Positions 52,181 to 61,275 of a DNA stretch of 64,000 bases are shown here, one piece after another. The first letter of the stretch is position 1. Each line of letters starts with the position of its first letter. This stretch comes from Cladocopium goreaui (Eukaryota; Sar; Dinophyceae; Suessiales; Symbiodiniaceae). The stretch is taken from the NCBI GenBank assembly GCA_947184155.2, contig CAMXCT020005057.1:243990-307989 (forward strand). Direction: 5' to 3'. The notes beneath the pieces are model-generated. The model ran no database searches and was not told the DNA's origin. It saw only the letters and a program-made list of their open reading frames with translations. A program made the translations under genes and the position numbers.

Positions 52181-52732
52181 CACGGATCAACATGGTGTTT
52201 ATCAACGAGAACGTAAGTACACTAGATGAAGTTCTCGACAGATCTTTCTTGCGATCCTGGGTGAAAGAAACTGCTGCTATTTGCCCAGCTACCTAGCTAC
52301 TACCCACATGCAAATCGATATACCCACCAGACGAAAGTGTTTGATACCTGCGGCAGTATGAGAACCTCCAAAGGATGTATAGACGAACACCTCGATGTAA
52401 CAGCGGTGCCTGCGCCGCTGTGCCACTGTAGATTCTACATGTTGTTCTTAGATGTAAGTTTCCTCCGGGTTATTATGCGATTTTCTTGCGAACTTGTATA
52501 TTTTTTGTTTTCGGGAAGTTCGGCTTTAAGAGTAACCATGGGGTCCAAAAAAGATACCATGTTCAAAACATATTTTATTACATAATCATGTTTTGAAGGT
52601 TGCCCACAATTTTACTTTTGATTAATCAGTTTTGATTGATATTCAAAAACATGTTGATTAATACTAATCTTTGCTGGTAATATAGTTGATTTGATCAAGT
52701 TGTTGATGATTTTTTCGCCATGTTCCAATCAG
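52181..52732. other. No confident gene
   Basis: A plus frame 52337-52585 includes MRTSKGCIDEHLDVTAVPAP and may hide an exon near 52.35 kb; splice limits not found. Confidence 0.4.
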
Positions 52733-52816
52733 GTGCTGCGGCGGAGGAGGGCGCAAGGGAGACGTGCCGGAAGCTCTTGGAGCATAAGGCGGGGGAGCCG
52801 TGGGCACGTTCTAGCG
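52733..52816 (+). CDS. Candidate ankyrin-repeat exon
   Basis: CCAATCAG acceptor and TAGCG|GTAGGT donor. Reads AAAEEGARETCRKLLEHKAG then EPWARSS. ETCRKLLEHKAG matches the second ankyrin helix (xxxxxLLExGA). The exon begins with two bases of a split codon and ends with one, 84 nt in all. Ankyrin repeats mediate protein binding; the partner is unknown. Confidence 0.6.
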
Positions 52817-53028
52817 GTAGGTGAGGGCCCCCAGTGATGTGAATGTTGGTTAACAAAAGCCCCAGGAATACTAGTTCGTTATTTGCGTACCATAAAATAT
52901 TGGAGTTATAAACCATAGTTAGCTAAGTTGGTGTATAAGTCGAATAACTATGGTTTTTGTTGGTGATGTATCTATAGTTAATGGGATTATAAGCCATTTA
53001 TAACTGGGGGGGGCACCACCTTGTAGGT
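52817..53028. mobile_element. Chimeric family C/D element
   Basis: The left GTGAGGGCCCCCAGTGATGT is family C. The right TAGCTAAGTTGGTGTATAAG ... AACTGGGGGGGGCACCACCT is family D. Its first bases form the donor of the preceding exon. Confidence 0.7.
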
Positions 53029-53319
53029 GAAATATGATGATATTGAGCCAGATAGTAAGAGGTGCTAATTAGCTTTCTGGATTAAAACATCCTCGATGAT
53101 TATAGTTGAATCAACTATGGTGAAATTGAATCAGATATGTGAATCATGTTTCAACAGCTATAGGATTGGATCAGTAGATGTCATTTTGCAGGAAGATTTA
53201 TATAATCCAGGAACGATAGCCTGGAAACACATCGGAAACTCCTCCCTCAAGGGATTGCCATGCCCAACTTGAGGAAGACCCGGTTTCAGTTTGACCTTGA
53301 AACTGCTAGTGTACTATAA

Positions 53320-53422
53320 CTGCTTCGTGGTTTGGAACATGAAAAACATATTTTTCCATATATGGGGAATTTCATCATCCCAACTGACTCATATTTTTCA
53401 GAGGGGTAGGTCAACCACCAAG
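53320..53422. mobile_element. Family B element abutting an ankyrin exon (B12)
   Basis: CTGCTTCGTGGTTTGGAACA (decayed left end) to TTTTTCAGAGGGGTAGGTCA then ACCACCAAG. The next base starts the ankyrin exon. Confidence 0.85.
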
Positions 53423-53501
53423 GCCGACGTCAACGCCCGAGATCAGAACAACATGACCCCGCTGATGGGGTGCATCGTTGGAGGCGACCTGGGGTGGCTT
53501 G
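53423..53501 (+). CDS. Ankyrin-repeat exon
   Basis: Phase 0 after CCACCAAG. Reads ADVNARDQNNMTPLMGCIVG then GDLGWL, a clear ankyrin repeat start (xDVNAxDxxxMTPLxxAxxxGxxxxV). The likely donor is CTTG|GTTCGG. The acceptor belongs to the tip of the B12 element. Confidence 0.7.
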
Positions 53502-53752
53502 GTTCGGTAATCTACCACTTAATCTGCTACATAAATGATCTGATTTTGGATATGGGGAGATTGATGTAACAATTCATAAGATATAATTATATATATGATT
53601 ATGATTATATTACAGTATACATTTAAAAACAGTGGATTTGTAAGGCATCTTAGAGTGGCCATCAATTTGTTGGCATGGAAATGAGCTGTTCATAAGACTC
53701 CTTATGAACCAGCGAGAAAGTACCATGGCCCTTTTTAAGTAGACGACTTGAA

Positions 53753-53764
53753 GTAGCCATTTTG
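53753..53764 (+). other. 12-nt match to the dinoflagellate spliced-leader core
   Basis: GTAGCCATTTTG is identical to an internal part of the conserved 22-nt leader, then the match ends. Too short to call an SL gene or relic. Confidence 0.2.
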
Positions 53765-53819
53765 AGGTTGCGGCCAATAGCTTAAGTCTTTGGTACTTTG
53801 GTATGTTGTACCTCTTAGG

Positions 53820-53940
53820 TAAACCATCTGGTTCTGACTAATACTAACAGTTCGCCATGGAAAATCACCATTTTTAAGAACGGTAAACCATCTATAAATG
53901 GGCCATTTTCCATGGCTATGTTAGTCATAACCAGAGGGTA
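53820..53940. mobile_element. Family A element (A18)
   Basis: TAAACCATCTGGTTCTGACT to TTAGTCATAACCAGAGGGTA, with GTTCGCCATGGAAAATCACC inside. TAAACCA is present at both edges. Confidence 0.85.
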
Positions 53941-54016
53941 AACCATACAACATCACAACAACCATGATACCATGGATGTTTTCATGGAAGTGATTCGCCA
54001 GTTCCATTTATGTCAG

Positions 54017-54112
54017 GGCTCCTCCCATGGTGACTCAAAACGACGTCAAGCTGCGTCAGGTGATTACAACGACATCGTGCAGATGTTGTTGGAGGCTCCC
54101 AATTTTCTCCAC
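54017..54112 (+). CDS. Ankyrin-repeat exon, 32 codons
   Basis: TTATGTCAG acceptor and CTCCAC|GTTTTC donor. Reads GSSHGDSKRRQAASGDYNDI then VQMLLEAPNFLH. GDYNDIVQMLLEAP matches the loop and second helix of an ankyrin repeat. Whole-codon length. The retroelement lies in the presumed next intron. Confidence 0.6.
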
Positions 54113-55072
54113 GTTTTCAGTTCGGAACACAAGGGGAATTGATGAATGGCACAGCCATATGGGATTCCCCGTGGAGAATTTAAGCATCAAACATAGGGTA
54201 AATCCAATGGATGGCATGGTATTGGCATGGTATCCATTGGCTTCTGAGATTGACCCGTGGCATGCACCCGTTTTGACGAAGGTTGGAAACCCCAAACGGC
54301 TCAGCTGAAAACAACCCAAATGCACAATCAGTATATACAAATATGACAAATTTCAAAAAGATCAACACCTTTTTAGAGGTCCCATCACAGCATTTTTTCA
54401 AAAAAACTGATTCCCAAAGGCTTGGAAATCGACGGATTATGGATGGTTGTGCCATGTTGGATGCCACCTTTGGGGTTAGTAACGAGCCCATTCATGGATG
54501 GTTCCATTTCAGTGGGTAATTCCACCATTTATCAATCAACAAATGGATACACATGATAATTCCATTTACAAGTGGTTGAACAACAAATGGGATTCAAATT
54601 GGTTGAACATCAAATCATTTGATTGAAGAACAAATCAAATTGTCGGCATATGCGGCATATCCCGATGTTGATTGGTAGATTGATCCAGTCCTGACAGAAA
54701 AAAATGGTTCAACGAGCACACCCATTGCATAGTTGTGATTCTATCCCATCCCCATTTTATATCATTTTATCCCATTAAGTTTCTTGTATATTGATGGCTT
54801 TACCACATTTTGATGTTCCCATTTGTTGTTGCTAATCCCTCATTGATCAGCCAGATCCGGATGGAAATGGATGGAAATATTCCCATGACATCCTGATGAC
54901 ATCCCCATTGCTGGTTGTACACATCGTGTTTGACCATTAACACCTGTATATTCTGTGGTGGAACCATGAACAAGAAAGAACATACTGGACAGGTTTCCTG
55001 ACCATATACATATATATATAATTATATATATATATATACATAATTATATATATAGAATTATATATATATGGG
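54113..55072. other. No gene recognised
   Basis: Spacer. Open frames on both strands at 54.03-54.5 kb have no motif. TA microsatellite at about 55010-55068. Confidence 0.5.
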
Positions 55073-55077
55073 TATAC

Positions 55078-55310
55078 TGCAGCAGGCACACAGTGGCAAC
55101 GTGTCGGGCTCAAACTCAAACACCAAATGCAAAAGAGCGCTCAGCTCTGTTTTCACCGGTTGGACGCAGAGTCCAAAGTCAGCAGCCCATAGGTCGAGGC
55201 TGGGTCTAATCTATTAAAGAAAAGGGGCCCCTCCTGAGCCAAGCATTGCAGACAAGGGCCAGTGGTCGAACATGAAGTCGTAGTGGCGAACCTGACATGG
55301 ATCAGTTGCA
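55078..55310 (-). repeat. 3' LTR of the copia-like element
   Basis: 233 bp, identical by eye to 63313-63545. On the element's strand it starts TGCAACTGATCCATGTCAGG and ends GCTGCA. The pol frame runs 97 nt into it and stops at 55214-55216. No purine-rich primer tract is seen just upstream of it. Confidence 0.95.
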
Positions 55311-58300
55311 CCAGCATAGAAAGAAAGATCAGGTTTGCCACTCAGGTAGTCGTTGATCTGATTGATCGCTGTTTTTCCTTCCTTCTTGTTCTTCTTTGAG
55401 GCAATGAACTGCGGATCGTATTTTACAGCCAACAGCCATGTCTTGAGGAACTTCTGGAGGCCAACTCGACAGTCTGGACGCTTCTTTGTCAAACTGTCAC
55501 CCAGGTCATAGTCACTGGCTACCCAGCGTAGCTTGGAGCCAGCACGCTGAAGGTATTCTCGAAGTTGTAGAGCTTGGAGTGCAGAGCGGGTGTTGCTCAA
55601 ACCAAGAAGAGGACTCTCGTTGTAGAGCACTGCATCGAAACCAGCTTTGCTTTCAGTGCAAAGAAGTCCTTCTACTTGTTGCACCATTTCTTTTGAAAAT
55701 TCCACTTTGTTGGCATCGCGGGGACGAGAAAGTCCAGCACCATGAATTTCGCACCAAAGGGGTCGGGCGCGGAAATTCCAATCTTCACCTTCAAGTACTG
55801 CTTGAACTTCTGCGTCATTGGATCCAAGAGCCTTGCGACGAAGCTTCCAGGTTCGCCAAGCCAAAAGAGACATAGGACAAACTTCTCCTTTCAGAGCTTC
55901 AGGACCACTCATCAAAGTGATGATCCCCCCAGTCGAATCACCTTTGTCTCGATTCGCATGCGCTTGGTCGGCCATTGTTATGAAGCAAACATCGCGCCAG
56001 GTCTTCGCAGTTTTGTGCTTGAAGAACTTGACCTCATAGGATTCACGGCGAATTTCGCCAATCATACGTTGAATTTCCATGGCATAACTCATCTTCCCAA
56101 ACTTGATGACTTCAGTGAGGAGGAGATTACAACGAGCACAAAGTTGAGGCTGAGTTTGTATTGCCAGCCATTGTAGTGCGCCAAGAGCACCTCGGCAAGC
56201 AGCAATCTCATGAGAGGTCATTCGTGCATCTTCTTGTCGTAATCTATCTGCAGGGATGTCAAGGTCCGGGAGGGAGTCCACATAGTACTGCTGGCTGACG
56301 GAGATGACAAGGTCGCCATCGTTGTCGCGCTTCACCTGAATGTCAGTGCCAGCATGACGATATGCAGAGTGTTTGGCTGTTCCCCATCGGTACGCTGCAT
56401 CTATTTTTCTGCAAACCTCATTCCACTTTGCATTGTTAGGGTCACCAGTTCGGTGAAAGTCATCCACATGACCACCCATCATGCCAATGGTGAATGGTTG
56501 TTGGGTTTCAGGGTCTTCATCATACCAAACCCAAAGACATCTTTCACCCAAGGCAGGATATCCGCCAAGTCCAGTGAGGGTCTTGTGCAGGTCAAGCCAT
56601 AGTCCACGGGGAGCAGTAGTGCTGCCGTAGATGTTTCGCATGACTTTCATGATGCCATTGGTGTCAAGTCCAAGTGCTGAGCGAAGTTCAGCTACACCAT
56701 AAGTCCACAAGTTGGCATCTGCAGACGTAGGAGCCGTCTGGAGAAAAGCAGTTGCTAAATCCAAACCTTCAAGTTGCCATGAGTGTTGGCAAGTGGCCTG
56801 GTAGAGCAAATTGCGCGCCAACATAGACTGCACAGGTGAGGACGTTTTGTAGTCCACATTGCCGATCTCAGGATGTTCAAAACCCAGTAGCACAATGCGT
56901 GCTTTCGCCTTCATGAGACCATCTGAAGTATATGTTGAGGAAGGGTTCGTTGAAGCATCTTGTCGCGCTTCATCTTGATCTTCAGGAGGCACAAGTTTCC
57001 AGGTTAACACCCAGCGAGCACGAACAATGCGTCCACCGCCCATTGCTTCTCGCACTTCATCATTTCGGTGGCAGGCTTTCACTGCTTCATTCTTGAGGAA
57101 GCTGTCGATTTCTTTGCCCTTGGCACGAGCAAAAAGTTCACGATGTTGAGGAGACAGCTTGCTGAGAACCACTTCAGAGTCACGCATCTTTTTGACAAGA
57201 TACGCAGTGGGGCTTCTGAGGAAACTCTTGAACTGCCGGTTTGACATAAAGTCCAAGTCAAACTGCATGGAGAGGCAATCCAAGTCATTGTCAACAACCA
57301 GATGGTAAAAGTCCAAAAGTCCATCATCTGGTTGATGTAGTTCCTCCACCCATTTGAGGTCATACTGAGAGGAATGTTGTTCCCTCAGCAGGGTTCTCAT
57401 GTCTTTGTCATCGTTGATCTTTTGCTTCTTAGGGTAAGGTAGAGGTCGAGGAGAGACATCATAGTCGTTGACATCGCGTTCCAGCAACTCTTCCAAGCCA
57501 GGAGAGTCAGATGCCGCAGGTTCCAGTGCTGCAGGTTGAGAAGCACTGCCAGGTTCAGGTAGTAGTTCAACATCATCATCACCTGCTTTGGGCTTCCAGT
57601 CATCTGGAGTCAAGGATTTCTTGCCAACGATCTTGGAGCGCGGTTGAAGTGCAGGATCAGAAAAAGTGACGCCTTTCTGGAAAACCTTCTTGGCCTGTTT
57701 GGCCACAGCCGCAGGCACAGCTGTCGATTCGTCGGGTCGATCAGGTAGATCTGGATGTTCACGTTCATCTTCACCAGGAACCTGATCAGTGATGTCAAGG
57801 TATTCACGTTGAGGTAGGAAATCAGCTAAGGATTTCCACTTGGTGACGTCTTGTTTGTCGCACACTTCAAAGGTGACACGCTCGGTGTCGGTGACAGGTC
57901 TCACCGAATGAGCACTGCAGCGCAACAGCTGCGATCCCACCAACACCCATAGGATGTGTCTTCTCTCATCGCCTTCTTCTTGATGATGAAGCACTTCATG
58001 GAAAACCACACGTCCTGGACCAATCCAGTGAGGCTTGATACTTCGTTGAAAACCACCACGTCGGCCAGGAGCAAGTAGGTGTGCAGGCCATTGTTTGCGC
58101 CAAACCATGACTAAGTCCATAGGTTCGAAGGTGCGCAAAGGCTGCTTCACGCTGGAGTTCTTGAGCTTTGACATCACACGTAGAGCTCTGGTACGACGTG
58201 CAACTTCTTCAGCACCTTGTCGAGCTCGAACCAGGGCCTCATACTCAAAGTGCTTGGTGATGTCCGGCAAGCTGGCAAAGGTTCTGATCTCTTCATCGGT

Positions 58301-59011
58301 TATGGTGTAGTCCTTGCCATAGCACCACTGAAAAGAGGAGTAGCCCTTTGTGTACTCAGTACTGTTGAGAGCCGCACACGCAAGTTGGAGAGAAACATCA
58401 GGAGGTAGAGTTGGTTGTCCAAGCTGAATTGCAGAAGCCGTCATCTTCACATCTTTGATTGCTGACTCAACAAGTCCATGAGCCCATGATTCCTTCTCAG
58501 CCGGCAAGCTGAGTTGGATGCCCACATTGGTGAGGAACTCGTTCACGTCGGTGGCCGTAAAGACAGAGGAGTTGTCAGGCACAACAAGTCGAGGTTTAGG
58601 CTTATCGGCCAACCATTTTTCAGCAATCGCTTTGATGACATCTTCAGAGCTTTCGGACAACATTTGCGTCAGCCCATACGATTTCACCACATACACCGCA
58701 CGGAGCTTGGTGGCAAAGTCAATGAGCAAGATGAACTTGATCTTGATCTTCTGGTCGGGGACATGCCATTCGCTGGAGTCAGCTCCAACGATTTCCCATG
58801 CTTTGCACAAGGGGTGAGTGGTTGCCCTTGGCACTTCACCTGAACTCTTGCTGCCTTGTAGAAGTCGATCACAAGCATCGCATCGAAGGTCGCGAGCCAT
58901 TTCGATCTTCCATTTGGGGAGACCAGCATCACGGAAAAGGTGGATCAAGTTCCTGTTTGATGGATGTCCTGCTGCACGGTGGTAGTGCTGCAGTTTGGCA
59001 TACCATTCTTG
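55214..59011 (-). CDS. Copia pol: integrase, reverse transcriptase, RNase H
   Basis: Open from just after a TGA at 59012-59014 to 55214. It begins with an integrase zinc-finger segment (HYHRAAGHPSNRN ... CDACD). Residues below are counted from the Met at 58948. The integrase core has D57, D125 (VVPDNSS) and E161 (HGLVES), with exactly 35 residues between the last two, the DD35E signature. RT has LEGLDLATAFLQ near residue 728 and the catalytic box HVDD at 827-830, where most copia elements have YVDD. RNase H has MADQAHANRDKGDSTGG near 992 followed by SNDAEVQAV. Total about 1,265 codons. The domains look intact; the upstream stop and frame changes separate them from gag. Confidence 0.95.
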   Translation of the reverse strand, partial: QEWYAKLQHYHRAAGHPSNRNLIHLFRDAGLPKWKIEMARDLRCDACDRLLQGSKSSGEVPRATTHPLCKAWEIVGADSSEWHVPDQKIKIKFILLIDFATKLRAVYVVKSYGLTQMLSESSEDVIKAIAEKWLADKPKPRLVVPDNSSVFTATDVNEFLTNVGIQLSLPAEKESWAHGLVESAIKDVKMTASAIQLGQPTLPPDVSLQLACAALNSTEYTKGYSSFQWCYGKDYTITDEEIRTFASLPDITKHFEYEALVRARQGAEEVARRTRALRVMSKLKNSSVKQPLRTFEPMDLVMVWRKQWPAHLLAPGRRGGFQRSIKPHWIGPGRVVFHEVLHHQEEGDERRHILWVLVGSQLLRCSAHSVRPVTDTERVTFEVCDKQDVTKWKSLADFLPQREYLDITDQVPGEDEREHPDLPDRPDESTAVPAAVAKQAKKVFQKGVTFSDPALQPRSKIVGKKSLTPDDWKPKAGDDDVELLPEPGSASQPAALEPAASDSPGLEELLERDVNDYDVSPRPLPYPKKQKINDDKDMRTLLREQHSSQYDLKWVEELHQPDDGLLDFYHLVVDNDLDCLSMQFDLDFMSNRQFKSFLRSPTAYLVKKMRDSEVVLSKLSPQHRELFARAKGKEIDSFLKNEAVKACHRNDEVREAMGGGRIVRARWVLTWKLVPPEDQDEARQDASTNPSSTYTSDGLMKAKARIVLLGFEHPEIGNVDYKTSSPVQSMLARNLLYQATCQHSWQLEGLDLATAFLQTAPTSADANLWTYGVAELRSALGLDTNGIMKVMRNIYGSTTAPRGLWLDLHKTLTGLGGYPALGERCLWVWYDEDPETQQPFTIGMMGGHVDDFHRTGDPNNAKWNEVCRKIDAAYRWGTAKHSAYRHAGTDIQVKRDNDGDLVISVSQQYYVDSLPDLDIPADRLRQEDARMTSHEIAACRGALGALQWLAIQTQPQLCARCNLLLTEVIKFGKMSYAMEIQRMIGEIRRESYEVKFFKHKTAKTWRDVCFITMADQAHANRDKGDSTGGIITLMSGPEALKGEVCPMSLLAWRTWKLRRKALGSNDAEVQAVLEGEDWNFRARPLWCEIHGAGLSRPRDANKVEFSKEMVQQVEGLLCTESKAGFDAVLYNESPLLGLSNTRSALQALQLREYLQRAGSKLRWVASDYDLGDSLTKKRPDCRVGLQKFLKTWLLAVKYDPQFIASKKNKKEGKTAINQINDYLSGKPDLSFYAGATDPCQVRHYDFMFDHWPLSAMLGSGGAPFL

Positions 59012-60007
59012 TCATTCTTGTTCAGAGACATCATCGCCATGTTGAGGAGCTTCAAGTATAGAAGGTTCATAGCCGTCAGACAAATCGCCATCATCAGGTA
59101 CAGGAGGAAGAACTTCTTCAACAGGTAGAGCTTGAAGACGTTGAGTCCATTTCACATCACACTCTGCATGCTTGGAGTGCACCGCAGCGTCAGGAGAGGT
59201 CAAGGCTTGTACATGGCGTTGAGGAGCAAGTTGATTCTTCCAATGCCGCACAATTGCTTCCACCATCCGCACTGGATAGTATGCAGAGCGAGCTGTTTCA
59301 ATCCCCTGTATGAGAGCATGCTGATGATTTCGAGGGCAAACCTTGCACTTGAAGTTGCGATGGAAGAGCTCATCATTGGTGCGAATCTCCCAGCGCTTGT
59401 GGATGAACGCTGAGTCATCGGAGTTTCGCATCCCATAGTTACATCCATCGATTCTACAGTGCTCCCATGATTAGCCACGTTGCAAAAGTCCATGCTGCAG
59501 CGAGACCATAGGAGGCTGAGACCATCCAGAACATGGAAAAGTCCACTCCCAGTACACATCAATGTCTGGGTCATCATCAACAGCATTGAGGATGAAGTCT
59601 TTGGCATAGTGCATCATTCGACGGTCTCGTCGACGAAGATCTTCGAGGACCGCCTTGCGCTCGTCAGTGTTGTAGTTGACATTGGTCCATTGGCACCAAT
59701 GAGTGCACGGTAGTGAGAGCCAAAGTTTCTTGGGACGCTTGATCTTCCGCAGGCGTTCCATCTCCATCCATGCAGACTTCTTGTAAAGGTCAAAACCTTG
59801 CTTATAGTTGATCCTTCGTGCTGGTAAACCATGGTTGAGAGCCGCTTGAGTCAGCCAACTGTTGTCAGCACATGCAATCTCCCATAGACATTCCCGTCCA
59901 TCCATGGCAATCTGCAAGGCGAGGTGACTCATAGTTACCGTCATCATCGTCACCATCTTCATGACCTTGGAGCCCATCGTAGTGGTCAAAGGCAGGCTCG
60001 AAGAAGT
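59012..60007 (-). CDS. Methyltransferase-like and Cys/His-rich region of the copia polyprotein (broken)
   Basis: One frame carries LWEIACADNSWLTQAALNHG, then GFDLYKK and KKLWLSLPCTHWCQWTNVNY, then DIDVYWEW and PCSGWSQPP, and after a TAA at 59471-59473 continues EHCRIDGCNYG ... FKCKVCPRNH and SAYYPVRMVEAIVRHW. The order glycine-loop-like motif, xPCxxW, acidic-aromatic motif resembles a Rossmann-type DNA (cytosine-5) methyltransferase core, though the canonical PCQ is absent. C5 methyltransferase-carrying retrotransposons have been reported in dinoflagellates. A TGA at 59012 ends the frame before integrase. Confidence 0.75.
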
Positions 60008-61275
60008 CATTGGCTTTCTTCGGTCAGGATGACTTCGTCGGGTGGTGCCATCCCCTTTCTTGCAAGCACCAGGTTGCGCAAGTCGATCTTTTCCTGCTCG
60101 GTCAGGAAGTCCTCCAGGTTGCGACGATCTGGTGAATCCAAAATCGGATCCCAGCTGCTGTCGGAAGGACTTGTCATCGGCGAGCTCTGGTCCATGTAGC
60201 CCATGGTGACAACCATCTTCTTTTCCACATTCTTTGAGGCTGCCTTGGACTTTGGGACCTTCAAGGAGTTCTCGACGTTGGGCTTCTCCAGCAGGTACTG
60301 CACTTTGTTGCTCAGCGTTTCCTCCGCGGTGATCTTGTCCAGCATGGCTTTCACGATCTCTTCCGTCGGAAGTGCACCACGAAGCATCGGCTGGAGCAGC
60401 ATCAAGGCCTTCTGAACCATCGCCGCATTGTTGACCACGGTGTGGCTGGAAGGAGATCCCTTCCTTGGCTGGTACCACAGGCGGAGGGCACAACCTTCGC
60501 AATTGGCCCAAGCGCCATGTGGATTGCCCTGTGGGTCCCCTCCACATGCTTTCCATTGCACGGCCATGTCGCCGGTGAAGCACGTGGATCTCGAGGATCG
60601 TAGGACATTGTTCTCTCTGGGCCCAACGGGCGAGCACATGCTTTGCTCTTTGCGTTGGCTTTCACATTGGTCAGCACCTCCGCTTCCTCCACAGGAGTCA
60701 GGCTTTGAGACGAGGTCGCCATTGCCAGTCGCAGTGGTAGGAGCGGGGGCTTCTACAACTTCTTTGTCGGCAGAGTTGCCCATCTGAGCCATGTTGTGGC
60801 CACATCGAAAAAGTTTTCGCAACAGCTCTTCACGATCATGTTTAAGAGGAGAAGATGTAGAAGAGGAAGAGGAACATGTCTGCTGGGTAGTGTAAAAATC
60901 AAGAGGACGAAACTGCAAAACAGGTTGTGCAAAAAGTGGATCAGCTTCAGCAACAACATTCACTTGTGCATGCCCTTCTGCTCTGGTTTGACCACGTGTG
61001 AGATGGTATAAAATATCGTACATATAGTGTTTCTTCGGATTGACTGGTAGTTGATATACTTCTGGATTATCATCAACGCCATCCATCGCTAAACCAGATC
61101 CAAAGTCAACCAACATTTGACAACCATGTGCACCAAGATGATCCATGCCAATCAAAATGGGGACAAGCTGTGACTTGTCAAAGTTGGGCTGGTAAAACTC
61201 AATTGGATTTGGAAGTGCATACAATGAAAACGTTTTCTTTTGACCAGAACATCCGAACAAATTTCCAGTTTGTAC
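60008..61275 (-). CDS. Copia protease C-terminal half and linker
   Basis: Lies in the -1 frame relative to gag and opens after a TAG near 61274. It starts FGCSGQKKTFSLYALPNPIE and includes SQLVPILIGMDHLGAHGCQM then LVDFGSGLAM, the second half of a copia-type aspartic protease (VPxLIG...LG...xDF). It continues with a Cys/Trp zinc-like segment (WKACGGDPQGNPHGAWANCE then GCALRLWYQ) and a helical, charged linker, and stops at 60007. The next coding text (FFEPAFDHYDGLQGHEDGDD) is in a third frame for about 80 nt. Confidence 0.85.

Noticed and set aside
55478-56176. Plus-strand frames inside the retroelement
   Set aside because: Shadows of the long minus-strand pol frame, which has clear integrase, RT and RNase H motifs.
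61240-61275. Classical -1 slippery heptamer between gag and protease (AAATTTG)
   Set aside because: The heptamer is present, but gag codons are not in the register needed for simultaneous slippage. Recoding therefore stays possible but is not supported.
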